From Muribaculaceae bacterium Isolate-110 (HZI) (lineage in GTDB: Bacteria > Bacteroidota > Bacteroidia > Bacteroidales > Muribaculaceae), in assembly GCA_003762875.1 (NCBI GenBank), contig RIBL01000002.1, positions 1 through 64,000 of the forward strand: 64,000 nt of DNA, read 5' to 3'. This document shows positions 21,960 to 31,019 of this stretch, in pieces. The position numbers and the translations under genes are program-made. The notes under the pieces were generated by a model, which was given only the letters and a program-made list of their open reading frames with translations, was not told where the DNA came from and made no database searches. Position 1 is the stretch's first letter. Each line of letters starts with the position of its first letter.

Positions 21960-23636
21960 TCACGGCTGCTCGTCCTGCCAGTCACCGTTCTCCTTTATGA
22001 GTGCGATGAGGCGGGGCAGGGCTTCGGAGGCCGGAATGTTTTTCACCACACACTCCTTACCCTTGTAGAGACTTATATGACCGGGCGCGGCTCCGACATA
22101 ACCATAGTCGGCGTCAGCCATCTCTCCGGGGCCGTTGACTATACACCCCATGACTCCTATCTTCAGACCCTTGAGATGAGATGTGGCGGCCTTTATCTCA
22201 CGCAATGTCGACTGGAGGTCGTAGAGCGTGCGGCCACATCCGGGACAGGAGATAAACTCGGTCTTGGAGATACGGTGGCGTGTGGCCTGGAGTATATTTA
22301 GCGCGAGGCGGTTGAGCATCTCACGGTCTATATTGTCTGCCGTAGAATCAATGGCTATGCCGTCGGCGATACCTGACAGCAGCAGATAGCCGAAGTCGAC
22401 TGCCGCAGCGATGGTAAGAGCCTCAAAGTCGTCGGTATCGTAGGTGAACGACACAACCACTGGATTGGTCAGACCGCGACATGCCATAGCGTTGACAAAC
22501 GATTTGGTGCGAAGCGCGCGGTCGGGCTGCAAAGCCACAACAACAACCATGGCATTCCTGTCGGCCGCAATCTCGTCAAGGGCCTTATCCAAATCGTCAT
22601 CATCAAGGTTAAACACAAGGATATGACCGTCGGCATCCGGCAGTTCGTCAAGACCAGCGATCTGCGGAAGAAGTCCGCGCCATGCCGAATCACGACGACA
22701 CGGAGCGCATTCATCCACTCCGTCGGGATAGCCACATGCCTTCAATCCCTCAGCCTCGCCGACGGCATCATCGACATGACTGATGATGGCACATGCCACA
22801 GGTATCTCACACTCGGGCTCCTCGCTGAGCGACACGCGTATGGTGTCGCCTATGCCGTCCATCAGGAGCGAACCTATACCGACAGCCGACTTGATGCGAC
22901 CGTCCTCACCGTCACCGGCTTCGGTGACACCGAGATGTAGTGGGAAGTGCATATCCTCGGCATCCATGGCTTTGACCAGACGGCGCACCGTCTCGGTCAT
23001 GACAAGCACATTGGAGGCCTTGATGGAAATAACAACATCGCGGAAATCCTCGCTCAGACACACGCGCAGAAATTCCATCGCACTCTCCACCATACCGGCC
23101 GGAGTGTCACCATAACGGCTCATGATGCGGTCAGACAACGACCCGTGATTGACACCGATTCGCAAGGCTGTGTGATGCTGCTTGCAAAGATCGATAAGCG
23201 GCACGAGAGCGTCGCGTATCTTGCCGAGTTCGGCGGCATACTCCTCGTCGGTAAACTCTATCTTCTTGAACGTGCGGCCCGGGTCGACAAAATTGCCCGG
23301 ATTGATGCGCACCTTCTCTACTCGCGTGGCCGCCGCAAAGGCTGCCCGAGGATTGAAATGCACATCAGCCACAAGCGGCACCGACACCCCGAGATCCGAC
23401 AAAGCCTCCTTGATAGGCGTAAGATTCTCAGCCTCGCGCACACCCTGGGTGGTGAGGCGCACTATACTGCCTCCGGCATCGGCTATACGTTTTATCTGAG
23501 CGGCTGAGCCAGGCGTGTCGTTGGTGGAAGTGGTGGTCATCGACTGCACCACTACTGGCGCATCGCCTCCGATAGTCACCTGCCCCACCCTTACAGGCCA
23601 CGCCCGACGACGCTGCTGGTGAAATGTATTGTTCAC
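21960..23636 (-). CDS. ispG: 4-hydroxy-3-methylbut-2-enyl diphosphate synthase IspG, long form
   Basis: The 558-residue enzyme makes HMBPP in the MEP isoprenoid pathway. The N-terminal barrel has VVVQSMTTTSTNDT and VADVHFNP. The iron-sulfur ligands are in CPGCGRTLYDLQ and GCIVNGPGEMADADYG near the C-terminus. At 558 residues it belongs to the long form with an inserted central domain (about 260-420), as in other Bacteroidetes, chlamydiae and plants, rather than the 370-residue E. coli type. The gene starts 9 bp after the purE stop. Confidence 0.95.
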   Translation of the reverse strand: MNNTFHQQRRRAWPVRVGQVTIGGDAPVVVQSMTTTSTNDTPGSAAQIKRIADAGGSIVRLTTQGVREAENLTPIKEALSDLGVSVPLVADVHFNPRAAFAAATRVEKVRINPGNFVDPGRTFKKIEFTDEEYAAELGKIRDALVPLIDLCKQHHTALRIGVNHGSLSDRIMSRYGDTPAGMVESAMEFLRVCLSEDFRDVVISIKASNVLVMTETVRRLVKAMDAEDMHFPLHLGVTEAGDGEDGRIKSAVGIGSLLMDGIGDTIRVSLSEEPECEIPVACAIISHVDDAVGEAEGLKACGYPDGVDECAPCRRDSAWRGLLPQIAGLDELPDADGHILVFNLDDDDLDKALDEIAADRNAMVVVVALQPDRALRTKSFVNAMACRGLTNPVVVSFTYDTDDFEALTIAAAVDFGYLLLSGIADGIAIDSTADNIDREMLNRLALNILQATRHRISKTEFISCPGCGRTLYDLQSTLREIKAATSHLKGLKIGVMGCIVNGPGEMADADYGYVGAAPGHISLYKGKECVVKNIPASEALPRLIALIKENGDWQDEQP

Positions 23637-23645
23637 GTCTAAACT

Positions 23646-24149
23646 CTAAACTTTATACTCATAGACAACATCCTTCAGTGCCTCGTTGGCCTTGACGATT
23701 TTCTTCGACAGGGTAGCGCGATAAGCATCATATCGGGCGGCGAGGTCGGGGTCAGCAAGCGCGAGTATCTGCACAGCTGTAACCGCAGCGTTCATGCCGG
23801 CATTAATGCCAACGGTAGCCACCGATATGCCCGGAGGCATCTGCACAATTGAATAGAGGGCGTCCATACCGCTGAGAGTCGAGTTGATGGGTATACCGAT
23901 CACAGGCAGCGGAGTCATGGCGGCAATCACTCCCGGAAGAGCGGCGGCCATGCCGGCTGCGGCGATTATCACCTTTATGCCGCGGGCCTGCGCGCCGGTG
24001 GCAAACTCCTCGACCTCACGCGGGGTGCGGTGAGCCGAAAGAGCATTCATCTCAAAGGGCACCTGCATCTCGTTGAGAAAATCGGCTGCCTTTTTCAGTA
24101 TGGGAAGGTCACTTGTGCTTCCCATGATAATACTTACTATCGGTTTCAT
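23646..24149 (-). CDS. purE: N5-carboxyaminoimidazole ribonucleotide mutase PurE
   Basis: The 167-residue enzyme has the PurE signature GSTSDLPILKKAADFL, the catalytic SAHRTP loop at about 38-43 and GMAAALPGVIAA. It converts N5-CAIR to CAIR in purine synthesis as an octamer. The stop codon TAG is part of an AAAGTTTAGAGTTTAGA tract, one of a set of such tracts at gene ends in this window. Confidence 0.96.
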   Translation of the reverse strand: MKPIVSIIMGSTSDLPILKKAADFLNEMQVPFEMNALSAHRTPREVEEFATGAQARGIKVIIAAAGMAAALPGVIAAMTPLPVIGIPINSTLSGMDALYSIVQMPPGISVATVGINAGMNAAVTAVQILALADPDLAARYDAYRATLSKKIVKANEALKDVVYEYKV

Positions 24150-24188
24150 TATTGTTTTGATGGAAATGTATAATGATTGTAATTGTGA

Positions 24189-24794
24189 TTATATTCCTGA
24201 TATGAGCCACACGCACAGAAATCCGTTGGCCGCTCCGGCGAGCACCTGGAGCAGAGTGTGGCGGCCGAGATATACACGTGAGGTCATGACCATGCCGGCC
24301 AATACGACGCCACACGAAATCCATACGTTCATATCATAAATGGCCTGATGGGTAGCCGCAAGTCTAAACAGCATGGCGACAAGTCCGCTCACTGCGGCCG
24401 CATGGGCCGAAATCTTCCACTTGAGATTGACCAGCGTATTGACCGCTATGGCAGCCGCGCCTCCCACATAAAACAGCGACAACCATGCAGGGGCGGCCGC
24501 ACGATACAGAAAAAACGCACATCCGAGATAACACAGCATGGCTACACCGTAGGGTATGAAACGATCGCCTCGCTCGTTGAGCCCGGGATCTTTGACCATA
24601 CCCGACTTATAGAGCGCGAGTATCACCGTAAGCGGGAGAACACAGGTGATGACAAATGTTATGGCCACCGTGGTCCACAGCACTCGGTGGGGCAATATGG
24701 CCAGCACCGACAGAAACGATGCCAGCATCATGCCGTAGGTAGGCACAAGCAGGGGCGAGAAAAGTAAAGACAGCAGTTGTGATATGCGTTTCAT
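24189..24794 (-). CDS. PAP2-like integral membrane protein
   Basis: The 201-residue protein has about six hydrophobic segments and a PAP2-type pattern: K-D-P-x3-E-R-x2-R near residue 70, ISAH in place of PSGH at about 129-132, and SRVYLGRH (SRx5H). The Asp that should follow the last His by four residues is Gln, so the phosphatase charge relay looks altered. It may be a non-catalytic relative or a lipid phosphatase of changed mechanism. It sits between rpoN and purE with short gaps. Confidence 0.7.
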   Translation of the reverse strand: MKRISQLLSLLFSPLLVPTYGMMLASFLSVLAILPHRVLWTTVAITFVITCVLPLTVILALYKSGMVKDPGLNERGDRFIPYGVAMLCYLGCAFFLYRAAAPAWLSLFYVGGAAAIAVNTLVNLKWKISAHAAAVSGLVAMLFRLAATHQAIYDMNVWISCGVVLAGMVMTSRVYLGRHTLLQVLAGAANGFLCVWLISGI

Positions 24795-24824
24795 TCAGTG
24801 CTCTTTTGATTATTATGTTTATAC

Positions 24825-26270
24825 TTACAGTTTCTTGCGCAGACGGGCCACAGGGATACCGAGCCGTTCGCGATATTTGGCCACCGTGCGGCGGGCTATG
24901 TTATAGCCCATCTCCGTGAGTCTGGCTGTGAGGGCATCGTCACTCAGTGGCGATGACGGAGCCTCCTCTTGTATTAACACACGCAGAGCCGAAAGGATTT
25001 CGCGCGACGAGGCATCTTCATCCTCGCTCACACGCTCGTTGAAGAAAAATTTCAGCGGATACACTCCACCCTGCGTGGCTACATATTTGCCGGCCGTGGC
25101 TCTCGATACCACCGAAATGTCCATGCCGATGGCTCCGGCTATATCCTTGAGCACCATAGGGCGCAGACGGCTCTCGTCTTCGCTCAGGAAAAACTCGCGC
25201 TGCCAGCGGGCTATGGCCTCCATTACCTTCATGAGCGTGACGCGACGCAGACGCAGCAGTTCGATGAAATCCGACGCATCGCGACGCTTGCTTGAGATAA
25301 ACGACAGTGCCTCACGCTTGCGCATGCTTGTCTCGCCGGTGTCCGCAACGCTTCTCTCGTCGTCCACATCAAAACTACGCTCGATGGCAAGTTCGGGCAG
25401 ATTTCCCGGCATCGACACAGTGATGCGGTCGTTACGGTCGACCTCGACATAAAAATCGGGCACAATGTGACGCGCACGGTCATCGGCATCACTCTCTCCG
25501 AAACGGCTCGCGGGCTTGGGGTCGAGCGAGCGTATCACTTCATCGGCCTCACGGAGCGACTCGCGCGAAATGCCGAGCAGCGATGCGAGACGGTCGAAAT
25601 GACGCAGCGAGAAGACGTCAAAATAATTGTCGACAATCTCTCTGGCCGTCCTGACAGCCTCGGAGTCGGGCATGCGCCGCAACTGAAGAGACAGACAGTC
25701 ACGCAGGTCATAGGCACCCACCCCGGCAGGATCAAGCGAACGGATGCGTGCGAATATATCCTTGATTTCAGCCATGTCCACCTCTATGCCGGCATCTATG
25801 GCCAGATCGTCGTCTATCTGCGGGAGTGTACGCGTCATGTAGCCGTTATCGTCGATATTGCCGACGATATAGCGGGCTATCGCCAACTGACGCTGCGAGA
25901 GGTCGGTCTCGGCAAGCTGCGACATGAGCGACTCCATGAGCGACTCGCCCGCGGCTACAGCCACAGGCTCAAAACGCACATCATCGGCACTGCGGTTGTT
26001 GGCTTCGAGTCTGTAGGGGGGTATGTCGTCCTCGTCGCGATAGTCAGCCAGTTGCATCTGTTCAGCCGACTCGCCATACGCCTCGGCCGGCTCTTCGCCT
26101 GCGGCAGGTGTGTCGACTACCTCGAGAGCCGGATTGTCGTCCACCTCGCGGCGCACCTCTTCCTCTATCTCAGGCTCGGTCATCTCGAGCATACGCACGA
26201 GACGCATCTGCATAGGCGATAGCCTCAACTGCAGACGCTGCTCCAATGACTGTGACAGGGACTCTTTCAT
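24825..26270 (-). CDS. rpoN: RNA polymerase sigma-54 factor
   Basis: The 481-residue protein has the Gln/Leu-rich region I (LSQSLEQRLQLRLSPMQMRL) that contacts enhancer-binding activators, an acidic region II, the core-binding domain and the C-terminal RpoN box ARRTVAKYRE at about 459-468, which reads the -24 element. No enhancer-binding protein is encoded in this window and I recognised no -24/-12 promoter. It starts 43 bp after the LegB-like gene. Confidence 0.96.
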   Translation of the reverse strand: MKESLSQSLEQRLQLRLSPMQMRLVRMLEMTEPEIEEEVRREVDDNPALEVVDTPAAGEEPAEAYGESAEQMQLADYRDEDDIPPYRLEANNRSADDVRFEPVAVAAGESLMESLMSQLAETDLSQRQLAIARYIVGNIDDNGYMTRTLPQIDDDLAIDAGIEVDMAEIKDIFARIRSLDPAGVGAYDLRDCLSLQLRRMPDSEAVRTAREIVDNYFDVFSLRHFDRLASLLGISRESLREADEVIRSLDPKPASRFGESDADDRARHIVPDFYVEVDRNDRITVSMPGNLPELAIERSFDVDDERSVADTGETSMRKREALSFISSKRRDASDFIELLRLRRVTLMKVMEAIARWQREFFLSEDESRLRPMVLKDIAGAIGMDISVVSRATAGKYVATQGGVYPLKFFFNERVSEDEDASSREILSALRVLIQEEAPSSPLSDDALTARLTEMGYNIARRTVAKYRERLGIPVARLRKKL

Positions 26271-26313
26271 TCTCGGTTATTATATTTATGGTCAAAAGCC
26301 TAAACTCTCTAAA

Positions 26314-27297
26314 CTATAAGTTATAAATCCCGGCCTTATATCCGACAAGGTTTTCGGGACGGGTAAACCAGTCTATGGTAAGTGCGAGACCTGAGCGCAG
26401 ATCATGACGCGGACGCCAATCTGTGAGCGACGTGATGAGACTGTTGTCGCCACACAGGCGGAACACTTCACTTCCGGCCGGACGCAGACGGGCCGGATCA
26501 GTGACATATGTCACATCCTCACCCATTATATCGGCTATTGTCTCAAGTGTCTCGCGCATGGTCACTTCAGTGCCAGTAGCTATGTTTATCTCACGACCCA
26601 CCACTCCGTCGGCATTGCCGAGAGCGATGAAACCTGCGGCCGTATCGGTGACAAAATTAAAGTCACGTGTAGGCGTAAGGTCGCCCACCATAATCTCGCG
26701 TTTTCCTGAGGCTATCTGCGCGATAATCGAGGGGATGATAGCTCTCGCGCTCTGACGCGGACCATAGGTATTGAACGGACGCGCTATAACAACAGGCAGG
26801 TCAAAGGCGTTGTGAAAACTCAACGCTATGGCGTCAGCACCTATCTTGGTGGCACTGTAAGGCGACTGCGGCTGCTTGGGATGCTTCTCGTCGATGGGCA
26901 CATAACGAGCTGTGCCGTAGACCTCGCTCGTGGAGGTCACCACAAGACGGCCGACTCCGGCATCGCGACATGCCTGGCAGATGTTGAGCGTGCCTTTTAT
27001 ATTGGTGTCGACATAGCTGTCGGGAGCCACGTAACTGTAAGGGATGGCTATCAGAGCTGCAAGATGATAGACTGTCACACAATCTCTGACAATCTCGCGA
27101 CACAGATTGGGGTCACGCACATCGCCGGTGACAACCTCGAGATCGGGATTGTCCATACCTTCGAGCCAGCCCCAGTTGTTAAAGGAATTATATTGGCTCA
27201 ATGCCCTTACTTTATAGCCTGCGGCGAGAAGAGCCTCCACGAGATGAGACCCTATGAAGCCGTCGGCCCCGGTCACAAGCACTTTATCTTTCATCAT
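26314..27297 (-). CDS. LegB-like NAD-dependent sugar-nucleotide 4,6-dehydratase
   Basis: The 327-residue extended SDR enzyme has the NAD motif TGADGFIGSHL, the catalytic TSTSEVYG with YSATK, and ARPFNTYGPRQSARAIIPSI. The whole sequence resembles the Campylobacter LegB dehydratase, which acts on GDP-GlcNAc in legionaminic acid synthesis. That resemblance is from memory. I start at ATG 27297, right after the preceding stop. No legC/H/I/F/G genes are adjacent, so its product may enter another surface-glycan route. The stop lies in a TAGTTTAGAGAG tract. Confidence 0.8.
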   Translation of the reverse strand: MMKDKVLVTGADGFIGSHLVEALLAAGYKVRALSQYNSFNNWGWLEGMDNPDLEVVTGDVRDPNLCREIVRDCVTVYHLAALIAIPYSYVAPDSYVDTNIKGTLNICQACRDAGVGRLVVTSTSEVYGTARYVPIDEKHPKQPQSPYSATKIGADAIALSFHNAFDLPVVIARPFNTYGPRQSARAIIPSIIAQIASGKREIMVGDLTPTRDFNFVTDTAAGFIALGNADGVVGREINIATGTEVTMRETLETIADIMGEDVTYVTDPARLRPAGSEVFRLCGDNSLITSLTDWRPRHDLRSGLALTIDWFTRPENLVGYKAGIYNL

Positions 27298-27298
27298 A

Positions 27299-27775
27299 TC
27301 AATATGCTTTTGTGAGATGATATTCATATCTTATATCATCGTCCGACACATACCATAGGGTCATGGCCGACGATGAGAGTGATTCAATATTAAGAGTCGT
27401 CACTTCCTCAAGATGCAGAGGCTGTGGCGGAGTATAAAACTCGTCTCCGTCATTGTCGGAGTGGGAGAAATCGAGAGTCAGTTGCGTGTCGGTGCGCGAC
27501 CACATGCCCTTGGCTGTCTTATAGTCGTTATAAGGATACAGGGTGAGTATCCACGCGAGGTCTCCCTGAAACGACCATGTGTAGAGCAACACATCGTCGG
27601 CAGCGGTGCCGTCGCTGTAGAGTGACACCTCCTCACCGTCGGCGGTGAGCGATGTGACGTTCCACCGTCCGAAAAGATGGCCTATGTCACCGTCCATACG
27701 CGTACACCCGGTGATTGCAGGCAATGTCACGGCAATCAGTAGCAAAACACATGTTATATTATATAATCTTCGCAT
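27299..27775 (-). CDS. Lipocalin-like lipoprotein
   Basis: The 158-residue protein has a lipoprotein signal peptide with lipobox AITGC (C24). The mature part has strand-turn-strand patterns such as HLFGRWNVTSL, LLYTWSFQGDLAWILTLYP and GMWSRTDTQLTLDF, as in small Bacteroidetes lipocalin-like or DUF4923-type lipoproteins. Function and ligand are unknown. It is tightly packed between the Wzi-family gene (4 bp gap) and the LegB-like gene (1 bp). Confidence 0.7.
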   Translation of the reverse strand: MRRLYNITCVLLLIAVTLPAITGCTRMDGDIGHLFGRWNVTSLTADGEEVSLYSDGTAADDVLLYTWSFQGDLAWILTLYPYNDYKTAKGMWSRTDTQLTLDFSHSDNDGDEFYTPPQPLHLEEVTTLNIESLSSSAMTLWYVSDDDIRYEYHLTKAY

Positions 27776-27779
27776 CCGG

Positions 27780-29303
27780 CTATAAGTTTAAGAGTCCGTG
27801 ATATTTTACCGAAACCATCGCGCCGAAAGCATTCGACGGCATATTGCCGCGGTCCACCTCAACCTGCGCGTTGACCGACAGCCCCTTTACACGGGCTGGA
27901 CTCCAGGTCACCTCGGCCATCACCGACGAGAGATGTATCGGAGCAGGCAGCATGAAATATCCGCTGCCCCACGCCTTGCGGTAGCCCCCTTTGACCAGAT
28001 AATCCACTCCGGGAGCTATCGAGCCCTCGATCCCGACATGAAATCCGCGCATGGCGTTGGCCAAAAATTTATTGCACCCGTCAAGATTATAGATAGGTGC
28101 CATAAGTGCCGGAGTACCTATCGACTGCCCGTAATAGGCATAAGAATTATACGACACATTATTATAATAGTCATCCGACCCCGATGTGTGGCCGGTGATG
28201 GTGGTACCTGCCCAGTCGGCCGGATTGAAATGTATGGGTCCGCTCTGATTGGTAAAGTCGAGATATTCGATTACAGCACCCGAGATGACTCCGCCTTTGC
28301 CGGGAGCTTTATACTCTATGCCCCACAGGCCGTCCCAGCCATTCTGCTTGCCTATGCCCGACCCGTCCTCGAAAGGCCAGGAGAAATATCCGGCCAACTC
28401 ATGACCGCCGTCGAGACGATAACGGGCCCTGAGATCCCACGACCCGAGATGATTGCCCACATAGAAGCTCTCACCACCTTCACCTATCGGGAGAAGCATG
28501 CGCAGGAGTGTCTTGACTCCGGCCGAGCGGTCCTCATGACGCCACACTCTGCCGTGATTGTAAAAGTCGGTATAACCGCCAAACTCTCCGGCGGCCTGCA
28601 TGCCCACTGTTACAGACAGTCTTTCAGAGGGTCGTGTGCGGAAATAACACCGCTTGTAGCTGTAATACTGACCCTGCGAAAGATTCTCATTATAATAATT
28701 GTAATGGTCGCGCCACCAGTCATCGTCAAGCATCTTGCCATAGGCTACCTCGCCCTGTATCTGCACCCATCCGTTGGTAAAGGGGATGTCCTGAAAATCG
28801 ACAAATCCTGCCCTGACCTCGGGTATCGGACGGGCATTGCCGCTCTCCACAAGGTCACCGCTCGTAAGCCGCTGATTGAGAAGAGCCGAGCTATGCTCGC
28901 GCATACCGGCCGAGAGAAACACCGAGCGGTAACGCGCTATGCCGTAAAGCTGCTGGATACGTGTCGATGACGGACGCATCGGGTGTCTGAGCCACACCTC
29001 ACCGGCCGCGTCATACCGCTCATAATCCACAGCCGACGCATGGCCGCCGATCAAGTCAAGACCGAAGCCATAGCCCCATCGGCCTGCCATGTCGAGCGGA
29101 CGCCACACCGATGCTTCGGCCTGGATATTGGAGGCACTGGAAAAACGGCCTCCACGCATAGTCGAAATATAATGTGGTGCGAAATCACCGCTACCCGCTC
29201 CTGCCGTCAGCGACACCTCATAATCAAGCGGATATGCAGCTCCCGCACTCAGTCCCGACAAAGCCAGGATGGAATATATGGAGAGTTTTCGGAAATTAAT
29301 CAT
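27780..29303 (-). CDS. Capsule-assembly Wzi-family outer-membrane protein
   Basis: The 507-residue protein has a signal peptide (cleavage near SAGAAYP) and many amphipathic strands, and fits the Cap_assemb_Wzi family. E. coli Wzi is an 18-strand barrel that anchors capsule to the surface; Bacteroidetes members are larger and of unproven role. I start at ATG 29303; eight codons upstream also remain open but spoil the signal peptide. It leads an operon with a lipoprotein and the LegB-like dehydratase, which supports a surface-polysaccharide role. Confidence 0.8.
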   Translation of the reverse strand: MINFRKLSIYSILALSGLSAGAAYPLDYEVSLTAGAGSGDFAPHYISTMRGGRFSSASNIQAEASVWRPLDMAGRWGYGFGLDLIGGHASAVDYERYDAAGEVWLRHPMRPSSTRIQQLYGIARYRSVFLSAGMREHSSALLNQRLTSGDLVESGNARPIPEVRAGFVDFQDIPFTNGWVQIQGEVAYGKMLDDDWWRDHYNYYNENLSQGQYYSYKRCYFRTRPSERLSVTVGMQAAGEFGGYTDFYNHGRVWRHEDRSAGVKTLLRMLLPIGEGGESFYVGNHLGSWDLRARYRLDGGHELAGYFSWPFEDGSGIGKQNGWDGLWGIEYKAPGKGGVISGAVIEYLDFTNQSGPIHFNPADWAGTTITGHTSGSDDYYNNVSYNSYAYYGQSIGTPALMAPIYNLDGCNKFLANAMRGFHVGIEGSIAPGVDYLVKGGYRKAWGSGYFMLPAPIHLSSVMAEVTWSPARVKGLSVNAQVEVDRGNMPSNAFGAMVSVKYHGLLNL

Positions 29304-29326
29304 TGACCGATATATACAATTTCCCA

Positions 29327-29357
29327 CAAATTTAGCTCTTTTTTCCCTAACCGCAAA
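29327..29357 (-). promoter_or_regulatory. Promoter of the Wzi-lipoprotein-LegB operon
   Basis: Reading leftward, TTTG (29357-29354), 19 bases, TAAATTTG (29334-29327). The leader is about 17 bases. Confidence 0.65.
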
Positions 29358-29514
29358 AAAAGAACTTTGTCACAAACGACATCCTGCGCGACATTATCGC
29401 ACCATTCTGCCATATTTCATGTCGTAACTTTGCGATACCGACACCACCGCCCTCAACCAACCCACTCTCAACCACCACACCCTCACTCCAAAAATATTTA
29501 AAAGCCATCGCATT

Positions 29515-29664
29515 ATGCCACACATCACCATCCAGTCACCCTGCACAACACTAATCGACAGCACCCACTACTACACAAAGCGTAATTACATTTTATGTAG
29601 TTACAATTTGTGTAAAAACTCCGTTCCCATTGGTAGAAACACCAACATGTGGCTTACTGGCTGA
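29515..29664 (+). CDS. Possible 49-residue small protein
   Basis: An ATG frame of 49 codons with no recognised domain lies 82 bp after a TAACTTTG box. The bases before the ATG are A/T-rich, as in many Bacteroidetes leaders. The predicted peptide is rich in Thr, Asn, Tyr and Cys and lacks a signal peptide. It contains the 29582-29604 inverted repeat. Chance is a serious alternative. Confidence 0.15.
   Translation: MPHITIQSPCTTLIDSTHYYTKRNYILCSYNLCKNSVPIGRNTNMWLTG
29582..29604. promoter_or_regulatory. Inverted repeat GTAATTACAT-TTT-ATGTAGTTAC
   Basis: Ten-base arms with one mismatch flank a 3-base spacer about 190 bp before the aldolase -7 box. It could be an operator or an RNA hairpin; nothing links it to a known regulator. 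Confidence 0.3.
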
Positions 29665-29774
29665 AATCGCAATATTTCAATCTCGGACAGGATACATAAT
29701 CTATAAATCTGCCGTCAGCAAGCCCTGTTAACAATATTTTTGGTAGGCAATGGTGCAAAATGAAAAATATTTGC

Positions 29775-29782
29775 TAACTTTG
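29775..29782 (+). promoter_or_regulatory. -7 box of the aldolase gene
   Basis: TAACTTTG matches TAnnTTTG and lies 54 bases before the ATG. No good TTTG lies 19-21 bases upstream. Confidence 0.5.
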
Positions 29783-29836
29783 TGGCCTTACGATTTGAAA
29801 TCCATTACTCAACCCAACCAATATATAAGTACAAAA

Positions 29837-30832
29837 ATGGTAAATTATAAGGATTTAGGTCTCGTAAACACCAAGGAAATGTTTGCCAAGGCCATCAAGG
29901 GAGGCTATGCCGTGCCCGCTTTCAACTTCAACAACATGGAGCAGCTCCAGGCCATCATCAAGGCCGCTGCCGAGGAGAAGTCACCTGTGATACTTCAGGT
30001 ATCGAAGGGCGCACGTAACTATGCCAACGCCATCCTCCTCCGCTTCATGGCCCAGGGCGCAGTAGAATACGCCAAGAGCCTCGGCTGGGAAAATCCCCAG
30101 ATCGTGCTTCACCTCGACCACGGCGACAGCTTCGAGCTCTGCAAGGACTGCATCGACAACGGTTTCTCTTCTGTGATGATCGACGGCTCACACCTCCCCT
30201 ACGAGGAAAACGTAGCCCTCACCAAGAAAGTATGCGACTACGCTCACCAGTATGACGTGACTGTCGAAGGCGAGCTCGGCGTACTTGCCGGCGTTGAGGA
30301 CGAAGTATCATCCGACCACCACACATACACCGATCCCGAGGAAGTTATCGACTTCGCTACCCGCACCGGCTGCGACTCGCTCGCTATCTCGATCGGCACA
30401 AGCCACGGTGCCTACAAGTTCACTCCCGAGCAGTGCACCCGCAACGAGGAAGGCAAGCTCGTACCCCCGCCGTTGGCATTCGACGTACTCGACGCCGTTA
30501 TGGAGAAGCTCCCCGGATTCCCCATCGTACTCCACGGCTCGTCGTCTGTACCCCAGGATGAAGTTGACACCATCAATAAGTATGGCGGCAAGCTCCCCGA
30601 CGCTATCGGCATCCCCGAAGAGCAGCTCCGCAAGGCTGCCAAGAGCGCGGTGTGCAAGATCAACATCGACTCTGACAGCCGTCTGGCCATGACCGCTGCC
30701 GTGCGCAAGGTTCTCGCCGAGAAGCCCGCCGAATTTGATCCCCGCAAGTATCTCGGCCCGGCCCGCGACAACATGGAGAAGCTCTACAAGCACAAGATTG
30801 TATCGGTGCTCGGCTCGGCCGGCAAGGCATAA
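29837..30832 (+). CDS. fba: Fructose-bisphosphate aldolase, class II
   Basis: The 331-residue zinc enzyme interconverts fructose 1,6-bisphosphate with DHAP and glyceraldehyde 3-phosphate. Metal and catalytic motifs are VLHLDHGDSFELCKDCID near residue 86, EGELGVLAGVEDEV near 140, TSHGAYKF near 185 and VLHGSSSVPQDEV near 235. I start at ATG 29837 because a 29-codon upstream extension runs across the -7 box. Codon use is strongly biased, as expected of a highly expressed gene. A strong terminator follows. Confidence 0.96.
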   Translation: MVNYKDLGLVNTKEMFAKAIKGGYAVPAFNFNNMEQLQAIIKAAAEEKSPVILQVSKGARNYANAILLRFMAQGAVEYAKSLGWENPQIVLHLDHGDSFELCKDCIDNGFSSVMIDGSHLPYEENVALTKKVCDYAHQYDVTVEGELGVLAGVEDEVSSDHHTYTDPEEVIDFATRTGCDSLAISIGTSHGAYKFTPEQCTRNEEGKLVPPPLAFDVLDAVMEKLPGFPIVLHGSSSVPQDEVDTINKYGGKLPDAIGIPEEQLRKAAKSAVCKINIDSDSRLAMTAAVRKVLAEKPAEFDPRKYLGPARDNMEKLYKHKIVSVLGSAGKA

Positions 30833-30886
30833 TCTCCCTGTAAGGAAAATACGACTGTCCTGAAAACCGGGACACCCACAGATAAA

Positions 30887-30936
30887 GACTGTTATTGGCC
30901 CTAATCACAATGGCCGATAACAGTCTTGTTTTATTT
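30887..30936 (+). terminator. Terminator after the aldolase gene
   Basis: GACTGTTATTGGCC (30887-30900) pairs with GGCCGATAACAGTC (30912-30925) over 14 bp with one G-U, followed by TTGTTTTATTT. Confidence 0.9.
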
Positions 30937-31019
30937 GCCTGCTCAACACATTCTACCCCGTCCCGAACCCTCTAAGTCCGACATTTGTTAAGTCTAAAGA
31001 AACATAAAGACTTGACAAA

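Larger units (their letters stand above)
29304..29836. other. 533-bp region between the Wzi-family gene and the aldolase gene
   Basis: It contains the leftward wzi promoter, a rightward TAACTTTG box at 29425-29432, a C/A-rich stretch (about 29440-29490), a 49-codon frame at 29515-29664, an inverted repeat at 29582-29604 and the aldolase -7 box. No established gene is recognised. Confidence 0.5.

Noticed and set aside
24825-26270. Sigma-54 promoters near rpoN or amtB
   Set aside because: I looked for TGGC-N8/9-TGC spacing upstream of amtB and nearby genes and saw no convincing match.
27798-28970. A 390-codon frame antisense to the Wzi-family gene
   Set aside because: Shadow frame; the sense strand has a signal peptide, a promoter and family features.
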